From: Oopsacas minuta
Taxonomy: Eukaryota; Porifera; Hexactinellida; Lyssacinosida; Leucopsacidae
NCBI GenBank assembly: GCA_024704765.1
Contig: JAKMXF010000177.1
Location: 62,001 to 126,000 of the forward strand
Reading direction: 5' to 3'
Length of the DNA stretch: 64,000 nucleotides
A program made the translations under genes and the position numbers. Within the stretch, counting starts at the first letter, position 1. Each line of letters begins with the position of its first letter. Shown here piece by piece: positions 44,187 through 55,077 of this stretch. The notes under the pieces are model-generated. The model saw only the letters and a list, made by a program, of their open reading frames with translations, made no database searches and was not told where the DNA came from.

Positions 44187-45128
44187 CTAAGTGACAGTAT
44201 ATTGGTTTCTTATTTCTATTATTAAGTTGTGAAATGGATTGTCACCATATTTCTTTCTCCAGCAATATTCAGCGAGGTATGTATCCAGGAGCTCGGGGTT
44301 GGTGGTCATAAAATTTCTCATCTTTTTCTTGGCTTGACCCCAAGTGCTTTCGATTGTTTGTATGTGAATCTCTGTCCCAGGGACCACAAACTGGATACTG
44401 TGATTAACAGTCAAATGGGTAAACGTAGCTGGTGGAATAAGATTGTATGAAGCCCATTCATCGCTTAGAACAATAGTACCCGGTTTGATATATTGTTCTA
44501 TAATGGGAATCAAAGTAGAAGCTGATCTATCTTCAACTGTGACCATGAAAGCTTCTTTGGTCACTCTATCAATCCCACCAAACACCCATTTTCCTGATAG
44601 TTGCCTTCCTTGATGGTACTTTCATTTCCCAAATTCGCTTTCATCGATCTCAACGATGTGCCCATGCCCTCCGATTGGTTCGGGATTAGAGAGATACTTC
44701 TCCGCACAGATATCCCTCAAGAAATTTTTCCAATCCGTGATGGCGTTTGGAGACCACTTAAGATTAAGGGTTAAGAAATGTGTACTTTGTAGTCCTTCTG
44801 CCCAAAAATACAGAAATACCACCAACTGAGTAAGAGGAATATTGGATCCCTTAAAGAATGATCCTACTCGTAGGGATGCACATTTCTTGCAACCCTTTTC
44901 AGGACATCTCCAACCTCTCCCTTCGTGCGCCTTAGAAAATACGCCTTCCGACATGTTTGCCCCACATTTACATCTCATACCTCTTGCTAATAATCCATGA
45001 ACCCTCAACCAATCGATACAATTGTCACGATTGATGGTTATCCTTAAGAATAATTCCTTCAATCCAATCTCATCGACGAACGGAAAAGATGTAGGCATCA
45101 TCACAGGTCTAAATACGGGAGTAGCCAT
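44187..45128 (-). pseudogene. Merlin transposase (ISXO2/IS1595-like) with one premature stop
   Basis: ATG at 45128; the frame runs 313 codons to 44187 and is interrupted only by TGA at 44619-44621. The N-terminal half has a zinc-ribbon-like set (CKCGANM, then WRCPEKGCKK). The catalytic motifs follow: HGHIVEIDESEFGK (first Asp), IVLSDEWASYN (second Asp) and IQTIESTWGQAKKKM (acidic residue). The stop falls in the segment where the family usually has an Arg or Lys (SEFGK-stop-KYHQGRQ). Everything after it stays in the same frame (KWVFGGIDR follows). One point mutation from a codon such as CGA would explain it. The copy is therefore nearly intact and probably recently active; activity today would need readthrough. 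Confidence 0.9.
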
Positions 45129-45660
45129 GAAAATTGCGACAATCGTGAAAGATATAAGTTTGAAATGATATGCAATTATATTTCTGATATCGAAATAAAA
45201 CGTTTATATTTATAGAGATTGGTTAGATCTGTCTACTTGGAGATGATCCACCCTATTGATTTGCTTTTTATCACTCAGATAGAAAATCAATTGTTACTTT
45301 TTCAACCATGAAAAAGCCAAACTACATTAACATGCAAGAAAAAGTATACACAAACCATTTGAAAATATCAAAAACTATACAAATGCAAATAATTCGCATG
45401 AAGAACAATATAATTCATCAACAGCCATTATAATTCATTATTTTATGAGGTTATGAGTTTGTTCCAACACGCATGGCAGATAACCATCTCTAACTTGTAA
45501 AGGAATACTTAGAATATGCTAAAAGCGGTTCATTTTTATTTATTATAATTCACTGAAGGGTATATTCACTCATTCGTGTAGGTTCTTTGTCTTTCCTATA
45601 GATTATAATATTGAATTTAACCTTTTGTATTGCTCTATATTTTGAAACATGACTAAGTCA

Positions 45661-45835
45661 GAAAATTATTCTTACTCTAATAGCAAACAGCCGTATAACC
45701 AAGTACGTGAAAGCCTCCTTGTCCTACAGTTCAGGGGGTCCAGTAGCAAGCAGCCCCCTGAACTGTAAGACGTAGAGGCTTTAACGGACTTTGTCATAAG
45801 GCTGCTTGTTACTGGAGTAATCAATAATTTTCGTC
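45661..45835. repeat. foldback MITE nested inside the Merlin element
   Basis: Two arms of about 80 bp read as inverted copies around a centre at about 45747. The inner 14 bp (tacagttcaggggg / ccccctgaactgta) are perfect; outer parts have scattered mismatches. The outer words are gaaaattatt and ataattttc. It lies between the Merlin promoter side and its right terminal repeat and has no coding capacity. Confidence 0.7.
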
Positions 45836-46457
45836 CTAATTCCAGTTTCCTTATATGGGAATTTTGCTCGAATTTTCGGCCTTAATCAGTGAACCCAATA
45901 CTGTATTTTACTAATACAATTTGAATTGATTCACAAAGAAGCTCTTACATTAGTTATCCCAAAAGTTGCTAGATAGAGTATCCCACAACCCCATGCAAAA
46001 TAAAGTCATTAGTTCTCATAAGTTCTCAATCAATTCCAGACAAAAACCAAAAATATGCATACCATGAAATACAGTTTCATGCAAATCGGTTGCATAGAAG
46101 TTTCATGGAAGTGTAAAAGGTGTCCTGTGTTATAGTATGATTTGATAAATTTATAAAATTTCATTGAAAGATTTGTTTTAAGCCCCCTTACGCATGCAAC
46201 AATATTTATGTGCAACATTTTGGCATGCAACGATCAATACACACGATGCAAAAATTTTGTGTATGCCATCCCATAATACACGGTACAACATAGTTGCATT
46301 GTGTATAGTGGGCTTTACATTAATCAAACGAAAAAGAATCGCTGGAGATTATTAGAAGATGTGATACACGAGGAATAGAACTAACAACTGTCTCCATTTA
46401 AGTTCAAGTAGTTACTAAATAATCTCTTGATATGTAGTTAATTAACAGAATATCATT

Positions 46458-46815
46458 ATTGCAGATTGTATGTTTACTAAATATGTCTATTTACTTGGAG
46501 ATTTAAGAGAATGATTAATAGGTAACACAAATTATTTAGACATTGGAATGTTAATTAGGTATGTTGTAGTATTGTATGCACACTACTATGCTATTTGCAA
46601 CACTATTATTGTAATATACTTGGCTTCAATGAAGTTGCAATTTTCCCCATAGACTTTGGCTTATAAGCTAAAATAGCTGTAACTTTTTTGTTTCTTGACC
46701 GATTTTAGAAATCTTTAGCTCAATCTTCATCTCTCAACATACTCTATAACGACTCATATAGCGATTTTTACCATCTTGCAAAAAGTTGGGGGGTGTAACT
46801 TTCTATAATTGTACC
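46458..46815 (-). repeat. right terminal inverted repeat of Merlin
   Basis: Reverse complement of 43464-43821. It ends in ataattgtacc, immediately followed by the duplicated target ttctaatg. Confidence 0.9.
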
Positions 46816-46922
46816 TTCTAATGTGGGACTAGAAGATTTAAAATGTTGGTATTGAAAGGAGAAGTAAGTGAAATGTATAAGAAATAGCCGAAAGTAATCA
46901 ACATTGTGTGATAAATTCTTAC

Positions 46923-47113
46923 ATTTATAATCACTTCAGGACAATCAATAAATTCGTCTATGTTAGTTGAATAATTGCGTAGAATGATTGAGCAATCTTG
47001 AATTACATTAGCATAGTATTGCATCCAGGTAGACTCAAGATTATATATGTTATACAACAATACAGAGCCAGCACTAGATGCCAAAACCAACTTAATAGCA
47101 TCAGGACACCATT
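46923..47113 (-). CDS. IFT80: IFT80, upstream exon (end of N-terminal propeller)
   Basis: The exon starts after the acceptor cttgtttag with two bases of a split codon, then WCPDAIKLVLASSAGSVLLY, and ends ...FIDCPEVIIN at a gtaagaatt donor in phase 0. In IFT80 the matching stretch is a WD-repeat WSxDGTQ block, then the segment leading to [21 protein letters not shown]. Here the junction reads ...CPEVIIN followed by INVGWEYLVV from the next exon, which lines up with it. Earlier exons with the remaining WD40 repeats should lie above 47113 on this strand; I could not find them, so they may be beyond the window or too diverged to spot. Confidence 0.8.
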
Positions 47114-47329
47114 CTAAACAAGAAAAGATAAAATAAACCATTAAATAAATAAATAATAGACAAGAAAATTATGTGGGAGCCGAATAGTCATATTGCCTTA
47201 CATTAAATATTTTCGGAGTGTGACCATATTACTTAAATATGGCATCTATAATTTCAAAATTAATGGATGAAATATCTAAATATTAATTTAAACAAAATAT
47301 AAATATTTGTCATCATATAGTTGGCTCAT

Positions 47330-48150
47330 TTATCAATTACAGTAGGGACCATGGATGTCACTTTTGAATACCAATTAAAATTAAATAATCCTGAAATTTT
47401 TTCTTCAAGTCAAATCAGTATAGCCTCCTTATAGTATATACCAGGCTACCCATAAGCTTGGAATACATTCTGACATGAAAGCTCCAAAATAATTCCTAGT
47501 CATAGCCTACTAAATATAAGGCCTAACAATAAAAGTGCAAAGGATGTAGTTTTAGCGGAATCATTGTATTCATGGATTCTTTAGTGTTGCAAAGGTGCAT
47601 TTTTGCAAGAATATATGTATTGCATATTAGTGAAACGTCAAATTTTATACAAATATATGGTAAAATGTTCAGCAATGCGTGAAAATATGTGCCTAGTTAG
47701 CATTTATTTAGTAAAATATGTCATTGGCTCGTTGTTGAATTACAGTAGAGGTCATGGATGACATTGGTTTATGAATATTCAAATATAACTCAAGAATCGT
47801 TGAAGTTATGGTAAAATCTTAGTAGCCAATTATACTATACCCGACTTCCCATAACATTTGAATACATTTTGATATGAAACAATTGAAGAGTATTGCAGAA
47901 TCTTGAAAATGAACATATATGGGAATTGTCACATTGACGCGAAATAGCATATCAAAATGTATCACAAAAGGTATGGGAAGTCTGGGTAATAGTATAAATG
48001 AGGACTATCCTGATATATGCCATCATTTTAATGATTCTCGATTTATATTTGAACATCCATAAATTTCAACATCCATAGTCTCTACCGTCCCTCGCCAACT
48101 AGTCAACTTTGGAATCACTAGTATTAGACATTTTATATATAAGTATCTAT
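47330..48150. repeat. foldback repeat family, three arms
   Basis: A block starting ttacagtaggg/ttacagtagagg, then accatggatgtcac/gtcatggatgacat, occurs in plus orientation at about 47333-47500 and 47733-47900, and inverted at about 47930-48130 (atccatagtctctaccgtcc). The second and third form a foldback element with arms of about 200 bp. Related fragments occur in the IFT80 intron at about 40745-40870 and 41100-41300, so this is a dispersed non-coding family. Confidence 0.65.
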
Positions 48151-48539
48151 AGATCCTTTCATGTATTCACTTTGAATTGATAAATGCAATATTTAACGTT
48201 CTACAAAACTGCAAAGAATGATATATTTTATTAAATAAATTCTTCCTAGATACATATTTTGACACATTCCTAAAATTTTTAGCATTTATTAGCATAAATT
48301 TTGATGTCCTATAGATATGTAATACATTTATTCAGGCAAAAATGAATTTTTCTGCAATAAAGAAACTTTGTCTGTCAATGCTTTAAGCTAGTACTGCATT
48401 TTCAGAGGCTTATATCTTAAAAATTTCAGAAATGGAAACTAAAACAGCAGGAGCCGCAGACAAATTGCAACGATGATTTGGTATGTGAATATGAAAATCG
48501 TTCAGTGATTTCAGAGCACAAAAAAGAACATTTTCTTTT

Positions 48540-48900
48540 GTTTCAGATCCTTGGCTTATTCTTCAGGAGGAACTTAGTGAATCACACCATACATTAAGAA
48601 CTAAATCCTGACCGAATGGCAAATGGAGTTAGTTGAAATTCAGTCAAATGATGTACTAAGAAGGACGCATGCAACAGTTTAGAGCTTGACATTATTCTGG
48701 AGTCAGGAACATCAGAAAAATCTGAGAAATATAGCAATTATTGTGCTGTCAATGTTTGGATCAACATATTGTTGCGAAAAACATTTTCTGTGATGAATGC
48801 AGTAGAGTAGACGATGAGGAATAGTATTACAACTCAACACACATCTGAATTAATGAAAGTTGCAGCGACAAGTGCATCCATTATACTACTATAAAACTAT
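48540..48900 (+). pseudogene. hAT transposase C-terminus relic (ZBED5/GTF2IRD2-like)
   Basis: Across frames the peptide words are ELVEIQSNDVLRRTHATV, then SLTLFWSQEHQKNLRNIAI, then VLSMFGSTYCCEKHF, then TTQHTSELMKVA with shifts. In ZBED5, FAM200 and GTF2IRD2-type hAT proteins the dimerisation tail reads ELxxLQxDxxLK, FWxxL, PxLxxxAxxxLxMFGSTYxCE and FSxMNxIKSK. The order and spacing match. Stops after SSGGT, before SLTLFW and after EKHF show decay. Only the C-terminal quarter remains. Confidence 0.75.
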
Positions 48901-49004
48901 TCATTTAGCTATCATTGATGATCGATGTATTTCACATTGGATATTAAACCTAGTACTTCTATAATACTTACAAATAAATTTGCATCAAATACGTATTGAA
49001 GGAA

Positions 49005-49301
49005 TCAGGTAAAATAGAATATCAAATAACTTATGAATGTCTCCCTAGAAGTTAGAAGTAAAGGGAGATTGCATAATCTCTCTCGATACAAAGTAGAATC
49101 AATTTGACCGACAAGAGGAAATCTTGAAGCAATGGAACGACTAACAGAGAGCGTAGCTGCAGCATCACAATATAACGTTGGTATAGGAGTTAGTTGAGTC
49201 TTTGCCTTCATTTTCAGTTCAGAAACTACTAATTCAATGGCCGTAGCATCTGAATCTGGGATACAATGTTCACGGTGAGAGAATTCTAGTTTGAATATCA
49301 T
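49005..49301 (-). pseudogene. possible Ty1/copia RNase H fragment
   Basis: A 98-codon frame holds ATAIELVVSELKMKAK, then PIPTLYCDAAATLSVSRS and QIDSTLYRERLCN. The Copia-type RNase H end has a similar plan: ExxALxxxxxE, PTxxYCDNxxAxxLxxN, then KHIDxxYHFIRE. The resemblance is suggestive only; no other part of a Copia element was seen nearby, and chance is possible. Confidence 0.25.
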
Positions 49302-50469
49302 TGTTCCACTGATTATTTATATTATAGATACAGTCATTGCAATTTCGAGTGCGACAACGCCATCATTTCTTAGTATTGGCCGACGGTTATTTGTCAAATC
49401 TATAAGAATGACCTCAAAACTTAACGCAAGACACATTTTAGTTGTTGTATACCAAGATGCCATTTGGTAGAATAATTTTCTTTGACATGGACAAGGTTCC
49501 TATTATACGTATTTGGTCTATAATACCTACATGTGTATTATTGTAACTCCAAAAAGTTGCTTTTATTCGAGTCTCATTTTGAAAACTTTACAAATTGTGA
49601 TATGGATTCGCTTAAGTGGGGAAACCTCATAAGAACTCCACGAGCAAGAATTCCACCAGAATTTAGTTCCAGAGGGAAGTTCGAAATACAGGACTTACAC
49701 TTGGCATATCTTTCATTGTACCATTGATGGCGAGTAAATGGCCATATACGTAAAGATAAGGTCTAAATACGCGTATAAATACGGTATCAGAATACAAGCT
49801 TGTCTGTCAAAAAATATTAATTTTCTTACTACGTAAAGGCAATTTTTGGATGATTTCGAGAGTTTCTAGCCTGTTCTCAACGAAGTAATTGGTACGGCAA
49901 AAAATTCCATTGAAAAGATGACTAACTAAAGCCAATATTTAGAAGAAAGAATTGAATAAATATGAGATATTGCAATTTTGATTTAAGGGTCCAAGCATAG
50001 CATTCTATTGAAATTTTGGACCATGGATTGTCATTACCATCGGACTACTTTACACAATAACTTTTGTATTTCGTAATATATCAAAATGATTCCAACATTT
50101 ATGTGTATCCAACAACTGCCTACCCTTAGAACATATTTTAGCCTAATTTATAAATCTTCAGTTTTGCACACATATTTAAATATCTAATCCAGTCGTAGTG
50201 TCCGTCGAATTAATCTCCTATAGAGTTCTAAGAATACGTATAATTCTTCATAAGCATAAAGATCTTATGTAGCAACATGCAAATTATGTATTATCGTCAA
50301 TATTTGTGATTACTTTTGAAATTTTGTGTCTTAAACATATTAATATGAAAAATATTTTACTCACCTATAAATTTTGATTTCAATGTTGATAATATATGAT
50401 AATTATTGTAAATATTTTCGTTTCTTCCAATTACTGCAATATTTGTACAGCATCATTCACATATTCAAC

Positions 50470-50800
50470 ATGACATGCTTAGTACCTGTTTGTAAGTCAA
50501 ATTATCACAGTCAAGGTGATACATACGTGCGTACCTTTTCCTTTCCTAATGATGTTGAAACTCGGGAAAAGTGGTTTCGAGGGATTCTCCGGCCTAAAGG
50601 AGACTATGAGGAGAATAAACGATTTTGGTAAGTTGTAATAGAAATTTCTCTGTAATATAGTAAAATTATTTCTCTCTTTATAGGCCTGTATACATCATTT
50701 CCGCGAAGAAGATATCGAGAGGAATATTGAATATTAGAACGGAGTTGAGATGATCAAAATGCGCAGGAAAAAGTTGTTCTTAAGAAATTTGCCGTTCCTA
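50470..50800 (+). pseudogene. THAP domain exons of P copy 2
   Basis: ATG at 50470 starts MTCLVPVCKSNYHSQGDTY, then FSFPNDVETREKWFRGI and ENKRFW. A good donor (gtaagttg, 50630) and acceptor (ctctttatag, 50683) define a 54-bp intron. The second exon, read in the frame shifted by one base, gives ACIHHFREEDIERN, completing the C2CH finger (C-x2-C ... C-x2-H). The one-base phase mismatch across the intron, plus a stop at about 50735, shows decay. THAP fingers of P transposases bind the element ends. Confidence 0.75.
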
Positions 50801-51188
50801 GCATCTTTCCAAATTGTCCAACCTATTTCACAGAAGCAGTTGAAACTCAAAGGCTATCTCTAGACGATAAAGAGGAGAAGAGGATGCATGATGAATACAA
50901 GCATAGTCGAGCAGAATTTCAAGAGGCAGAAGTTCATTATTTCGAGTCTTAGTTGTATTATATCTAAGTTACACATGATCGAACTCCCAAACTGTTGGCT
51001 TCTCCATCGCCCTGATTCTTCGAACATACTATTTCTTAAGATTCTATTTTGTAACGAAGTTTCCACTATCTAACGATATATAGTTGTCGATTAAAGTCTA
51101 TTCTGTAAGTCTTTTTATTAGGAACAAGAACAAATTCAGCTCTCGTCTTCCTCAACCAATTATATCAGGATATTAGAAAACATTATAC

Positions 51189-52060
51189 ATGAAGTTGATT
51201 TATTTGAAACTTCTCCAAGAATTAATACAAATCACTGCGATATCTCTGATACAACATGTGGAGAACTCTATTCATAGTCTTGCACAAACTATTGATACGT
51301 TAGGGCGCACTGATTCCAAATTATACTTCGAAATCGCTGAGGCTTCTATACGAATGCGTCTTACTTTTTTGCTCGATCAGTTGAAATATCTAATCATTGA
51401 TAAACATGCTCGACGTTATAGCATCATCACCCAGGTCTATTGTTTAAAAATTCACGGCATTTCCCCAGCTTGTTACCGTCTCATTCAGGGCTCTAATTGC
51501 TTAAATTTTCCTCATAAGCGTAATTTGTTGAAATTAAATATAGTATTGGCTTAGAGAGTGATTACCAAAAATTCTCAAGGAAGTTGCCACTACATTCAAT
51601 GATTTAGAACGCTAAGTTATTCTTCAAATGGATGAGGTGCATATCCGTGGTGATGGATCATATAAGAGTGGGAGGGTAATTGGGCCGATTGACAATCCTA
51701 ATGGCCCATATAACACAGTTTTAACAATGATAGTTTCTAGTCTATCGGCAAAGTTTTCTACCATTGTTCCGTTGATTCATTTGGAATCTTCTGCTGCTGA
51801 ATCATTGTTTCCTATTGTCAGGCCTACTATCTGTGATATCGAAACTTGCGGTATATTTGTAGAAGCTGTTTGAACTGACAACTATCCACTCAACGTTCGT
51901 TTCTACATAATGTTTTCAACTAGTTCGAAACTGGAGGCAAAAGTACAATACGCCTGCAACACACATAGAAATTGAATTTTGCTTCTTGATAGTGTTCATA
52001 TCATTAAGTGCATCCGAAATAATTGGTTACAATTTTATGGTTATAAAAAGGGATAATCCT
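51189..52060 (+). pseudogene. P-type transposase central part, copy 2
   Basis: Frames carry RMRLTFLLDQLKYLIIDKH, then HGISPACYRLIQGSNCL, then ILQMDEVHIRGDGSYKSG (around the first catalytic Asp), NPNGPYNTVLTMIVSSLSAK, IVPLIHLESSAAESLF and GIFVEAV with a TGA where copy 1 has an Ile codon, then TDNYPLN. At about 51977-52045 a further piece, LLDSVHIIKCIRNNWLQF, matches the DxVHLxKxIRNNWL motif of P/THAP9 transposases. The C-terminal third (ERQ and LDRGG blocks, seen in copy 1) is missing. Blocks correspond one to one with copy 1 at 14.5-15.2 kb. Confidence 0.8.
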
Positions 52061-52466
52061 AAGCTTTAAAAATACAAATAATTTTTCCTTGTTCTTTGTT
52101 AGATCATTTTGCAGTTAGAAGCTTGTGTAGAAGTGTATTGTTTTCGATTTATTATATCTAGCTGGACGTTTATGAAAGTATAATATATTATGGTATTTGT
52201 TGTATACTACATATACGTATTGTACTGTTAAATATATGGTTTGACTTATCAATATCTACTATGTTGACTTTTAACATTCTGATATTAAATAAATCAGGCC
52301 GGGTGTGGTTAATCGTCTACTGATGATCCATAATTAACTAGGAGCGCAGTAGAATCACACCTATAGCTAATACATTGTACTTTGAAAGTCGATGGTAATG
52401 ACAATCCATGGTCCAAAAGTTCAATAGAGCGCCATTGCCTTAGTATATAGAATGCTATGGTCCAAG

Positions 52467-55077
52467 GTACTGTATTAGATCTTCTTGTCAGGCTCAGATT
52501 GAAGAGATCTCACCTATACACACCTTGAGTGAAAATTTCAAAGAAATCCGATTTGACCGAGCCACGTGAGTTTTCATTGGTATCTGTCCATGGTATCTAC
52601 AAGGCACCTCACAATTATTAAATTGTCAAATTGTCCGTCGAATTTTTGGATGGCCGGTGCGGAATCAAAAAATCGAGCTCTAGTAGAGCATGTAAACATA
52701 TCTTCGCTACAAATAACTGTTTAGAACACATTGATATCTCTGAGTATGGTGATGCAATATTCCTCGGTTTCGGGGCCATATGGAAAATTTTGAGAGGCCT
52801 TGTAGAGCATGGATATAAGAAAATGCAAACTAACGTTGCTCAGTCAAATCTTACCCGAATGGTTTGAAATTTCCACACAAGATGTAGATAGGTAAGATCA
52901 CTCGAAATCTAAGCAAATATGAAGATCTAGACTTTTGGTGACTCAGTACCCTGCGTCCTCAAGATTCCTATCCTACACATACGAAATGTCCATTGGAGAA
53001 CTCTTTATCTCCAATAGCTACTGCTTAGGCAACAATAATATATCATTGCAAGTCACAATTGATGTAAGTTTTCGCACAATTCAATAATGAGTTGAAAGCT
53101 TCTTCAATAGTAAATTCAGATGCGTAGAATACTACTCTCAAATCAAAATGCATTATCTCATACAATATGAATACGATAAAGCTAATTGTTAGATTAACTA
53201 AAATATTACTATGAAAATTTTTTGGGTACGTAGAATTTCAGTAAAGGAATGCATTCCTCTGTTGCGATGCAAAAGCAAAAATTCTATCCATATCTGTAAA
53301 TATTGGTGATAGACCTTCAATTTAGACTCTAGCACATCAGCAATAGATGACATACCACTCAAGAATTTTACATTTTTTAACTTAACTCTAACGGTTAATA
53401 GGTTGTTACATTATATACAGTAATAACTACTTAATCGGCACTCGGATAACACTGGTCTGAAAAATTTGGACAGCATTTGTTCCATGAGGATCAAATATCG
53501 CTTCTGAGGTTATCGACTAAGCTGATCCCCGAAAATATTATGAGTTTCTATTTGCACACTCTGGTTGTGATGAAATTATAATTGGAATTTCTATCAAAAT
53601 TTCTGGGAGATTTCTTCTATGGTTCTAGGAACTCGATATTTCTACTGCACATATGTGTTCAATAGAAATTCTTCCGACAAGTAGTACATATATGTCATGT
53701 GACGTATTTTGGCTATTTGGCTAAGTGATTGGACAGATGGTATTCGAACTATTAGAATTTCTAAACTTTCAGTCATGTGAGATTACACTCATAATAGAGG
53801 TACATCCACCTGCCTAGAAGAACTGCCTCATTCCACAGCTGCGTTTAATCTTCTTGAAATGAATAAAAAGTTAGTAACTATATGTCATGAAGAACCTAAA
53901 TAAATTGGTCGAGTATTTTCTGAGTTATAGTGATATAACGGCTACGTCATTCCAACAATACGTAACTCAAGCGATATTATTCGTATTGGCTGTTATTCTG
54001 TGAGTCTTAGGGTTAGAAAGCTGTAAATTTTACAGGAAACTATAAGACAGATATCTAGCCTCTTTGAAGCATTAAAAAATTGTAATCAGGATAATAGCGC
54101 TGAAAATGTGGCAATTCGCGTAAAACACCAAATGCGGTATAAAGTTGAAATACTGTGGGCTTGAACAATTAGAAGAGGAGACACTCCATTGAAGTTCAGT
54201 GGCGTGATCCAGACTCAGGTTTATGTTGCACTTTAGACATATTGTGAAAGTATATAAAATGTATATAACTCTTCCAATGATAAGCGGAACGAAATTTAAT
54301 AACAATACATTTACACATGTTCGATATATTTGCTGAAGTTTTATTGAATTTTATTTTACTTCCCTGATAAACACGATAAATACATAGTGTATATCTACAT
54401 GTTGTTGCAATTTACGAATATAGGCGTATTTGCGAAATTGACTCATTCTCATCCACCCACTAGTATTATTTCTCGTGTTTTCCGAAGTATATACAGTGAT
54501 TGCTAATTGTTATTATTATATACGGTGTAGCTGTTAACGCAATCAAGAACGCTGTGCAGGGTTGCTAATTACCAAACACCAATACCGAAGTAGGGCCTAC
54601 CAATAGCTACCCTATATGGGTTGAGGTCGTTGGTTGCTTATCGTACTTTTTGATAAGACTTTCACTATTATATGCTCGAATTGTTTCGGTGCCAACCTCA
54701 ACTCATTCTTTGTGTCTAGTCTTGCAGGCTCTTGCGTCCATTTGAACTTATGAAGCTTGTAGGTACTAGGCTCTAGGGGGTATTTAAAATCACTAAATTT
54801 CCTATAATTGACACAGGCCATAGGGCTTATATTTGCGGTTGTATTCGATATTATACGTGCCAAAGCAATTTAACCATTTAGTTTATGAGATTCCTTATAT
54901 AGCTGATTTATAGTATAGTATAGTTTTGCAATACAACAACCAACAATTTGGTGCTATCGTCATGAATCTTGTGTTAAACATTTTGGAATTTGTCTACCAT
55001 TTCGCCAAATTATGAACTACAGTCGAATACTGTTTAGTAGAAAGCCACGGGAAAATAGTTCATTCGAATTATTGTAG
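52467..55077. other. no supported gene; repeat fragments
   Basis: The 78-codon frame at 52631-52867 and the 83-codon minus frame at 54612-54863 show no motif I recognise; the latter (KFKWTQEPARLDTKNE) has a protein-like composition but no splice context. About 54318-54395 is a partial copy of the dispersed repeat (tgttcgatatattt ... ttgaattttatttt ... gataaacacgataaatacatag). Upstream IFT80 exons were looked for on the minus strand without success. Confidence 0.4.

Larger units (their letters stand above)
43464..46815 (-). mobile_element. Merlin (IS1016-like) transposon with 358-bp terminal repeats and 8-bp target duplication
   Basis: The ends ggtacaattatagaaagtta and its reverse complement bound the element. 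The inverted repeats run to about 43821 on the left and from about 46458 on the right, with few mismatches. An exact duplication, ttctaatg, flanks it at 43456-43463 and 46816-46823; 8-9 bp is normal for Merlin. It carries one transposase on the minus strand and a nested foldback MITE. It sits in the IFT80 intron, 107 bp from the upstream exon. Confidence 0.95.
40282..46922 (-). other. IFT80 intron containing a Merlin transposon
   Basis: The 5' splice site (aat followed by gtaagaatt) is at 46922 and the 3' splice site (tatag) at 40282. Length is 6641 bp. About half is the Merlin element at 43464-46815. About 40997-41075 is a pogo/Tigger-type terminus (cggattaacgaggttctact). About 40745-40870 and 41100-41300 are fragments of the foldback family also seen at 47330-48150. 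About 42770-42800 is a GC-rich hairpin (gagcgggggacgctcctc). Removing the Merlin leaves about 3.3 kb of intron. Confidence 0.8.
49996..52459 (+). mobile_element. P-type transposon with both ends and a 7-bp target duplication (copy 2)
   Basis: The left end catagcattcta and the right end tagaatgctatg are inverted copies. A second matched block, ttttggaccatggattgtca (49 bp further in on the left copy through 50035), occurs inverted at 52391-52425. Between them the right end has an extra block (gcgccattgccttagtatat) that is deleted on the left. A direct repeat gtccaag flanks the element at 49989-49995 and 52460-52466. It encloses a decayed THAP/P transposase. Classical P elements make 8-bp duplications; here 7 bp are identical. 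Confidence 0.8.
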
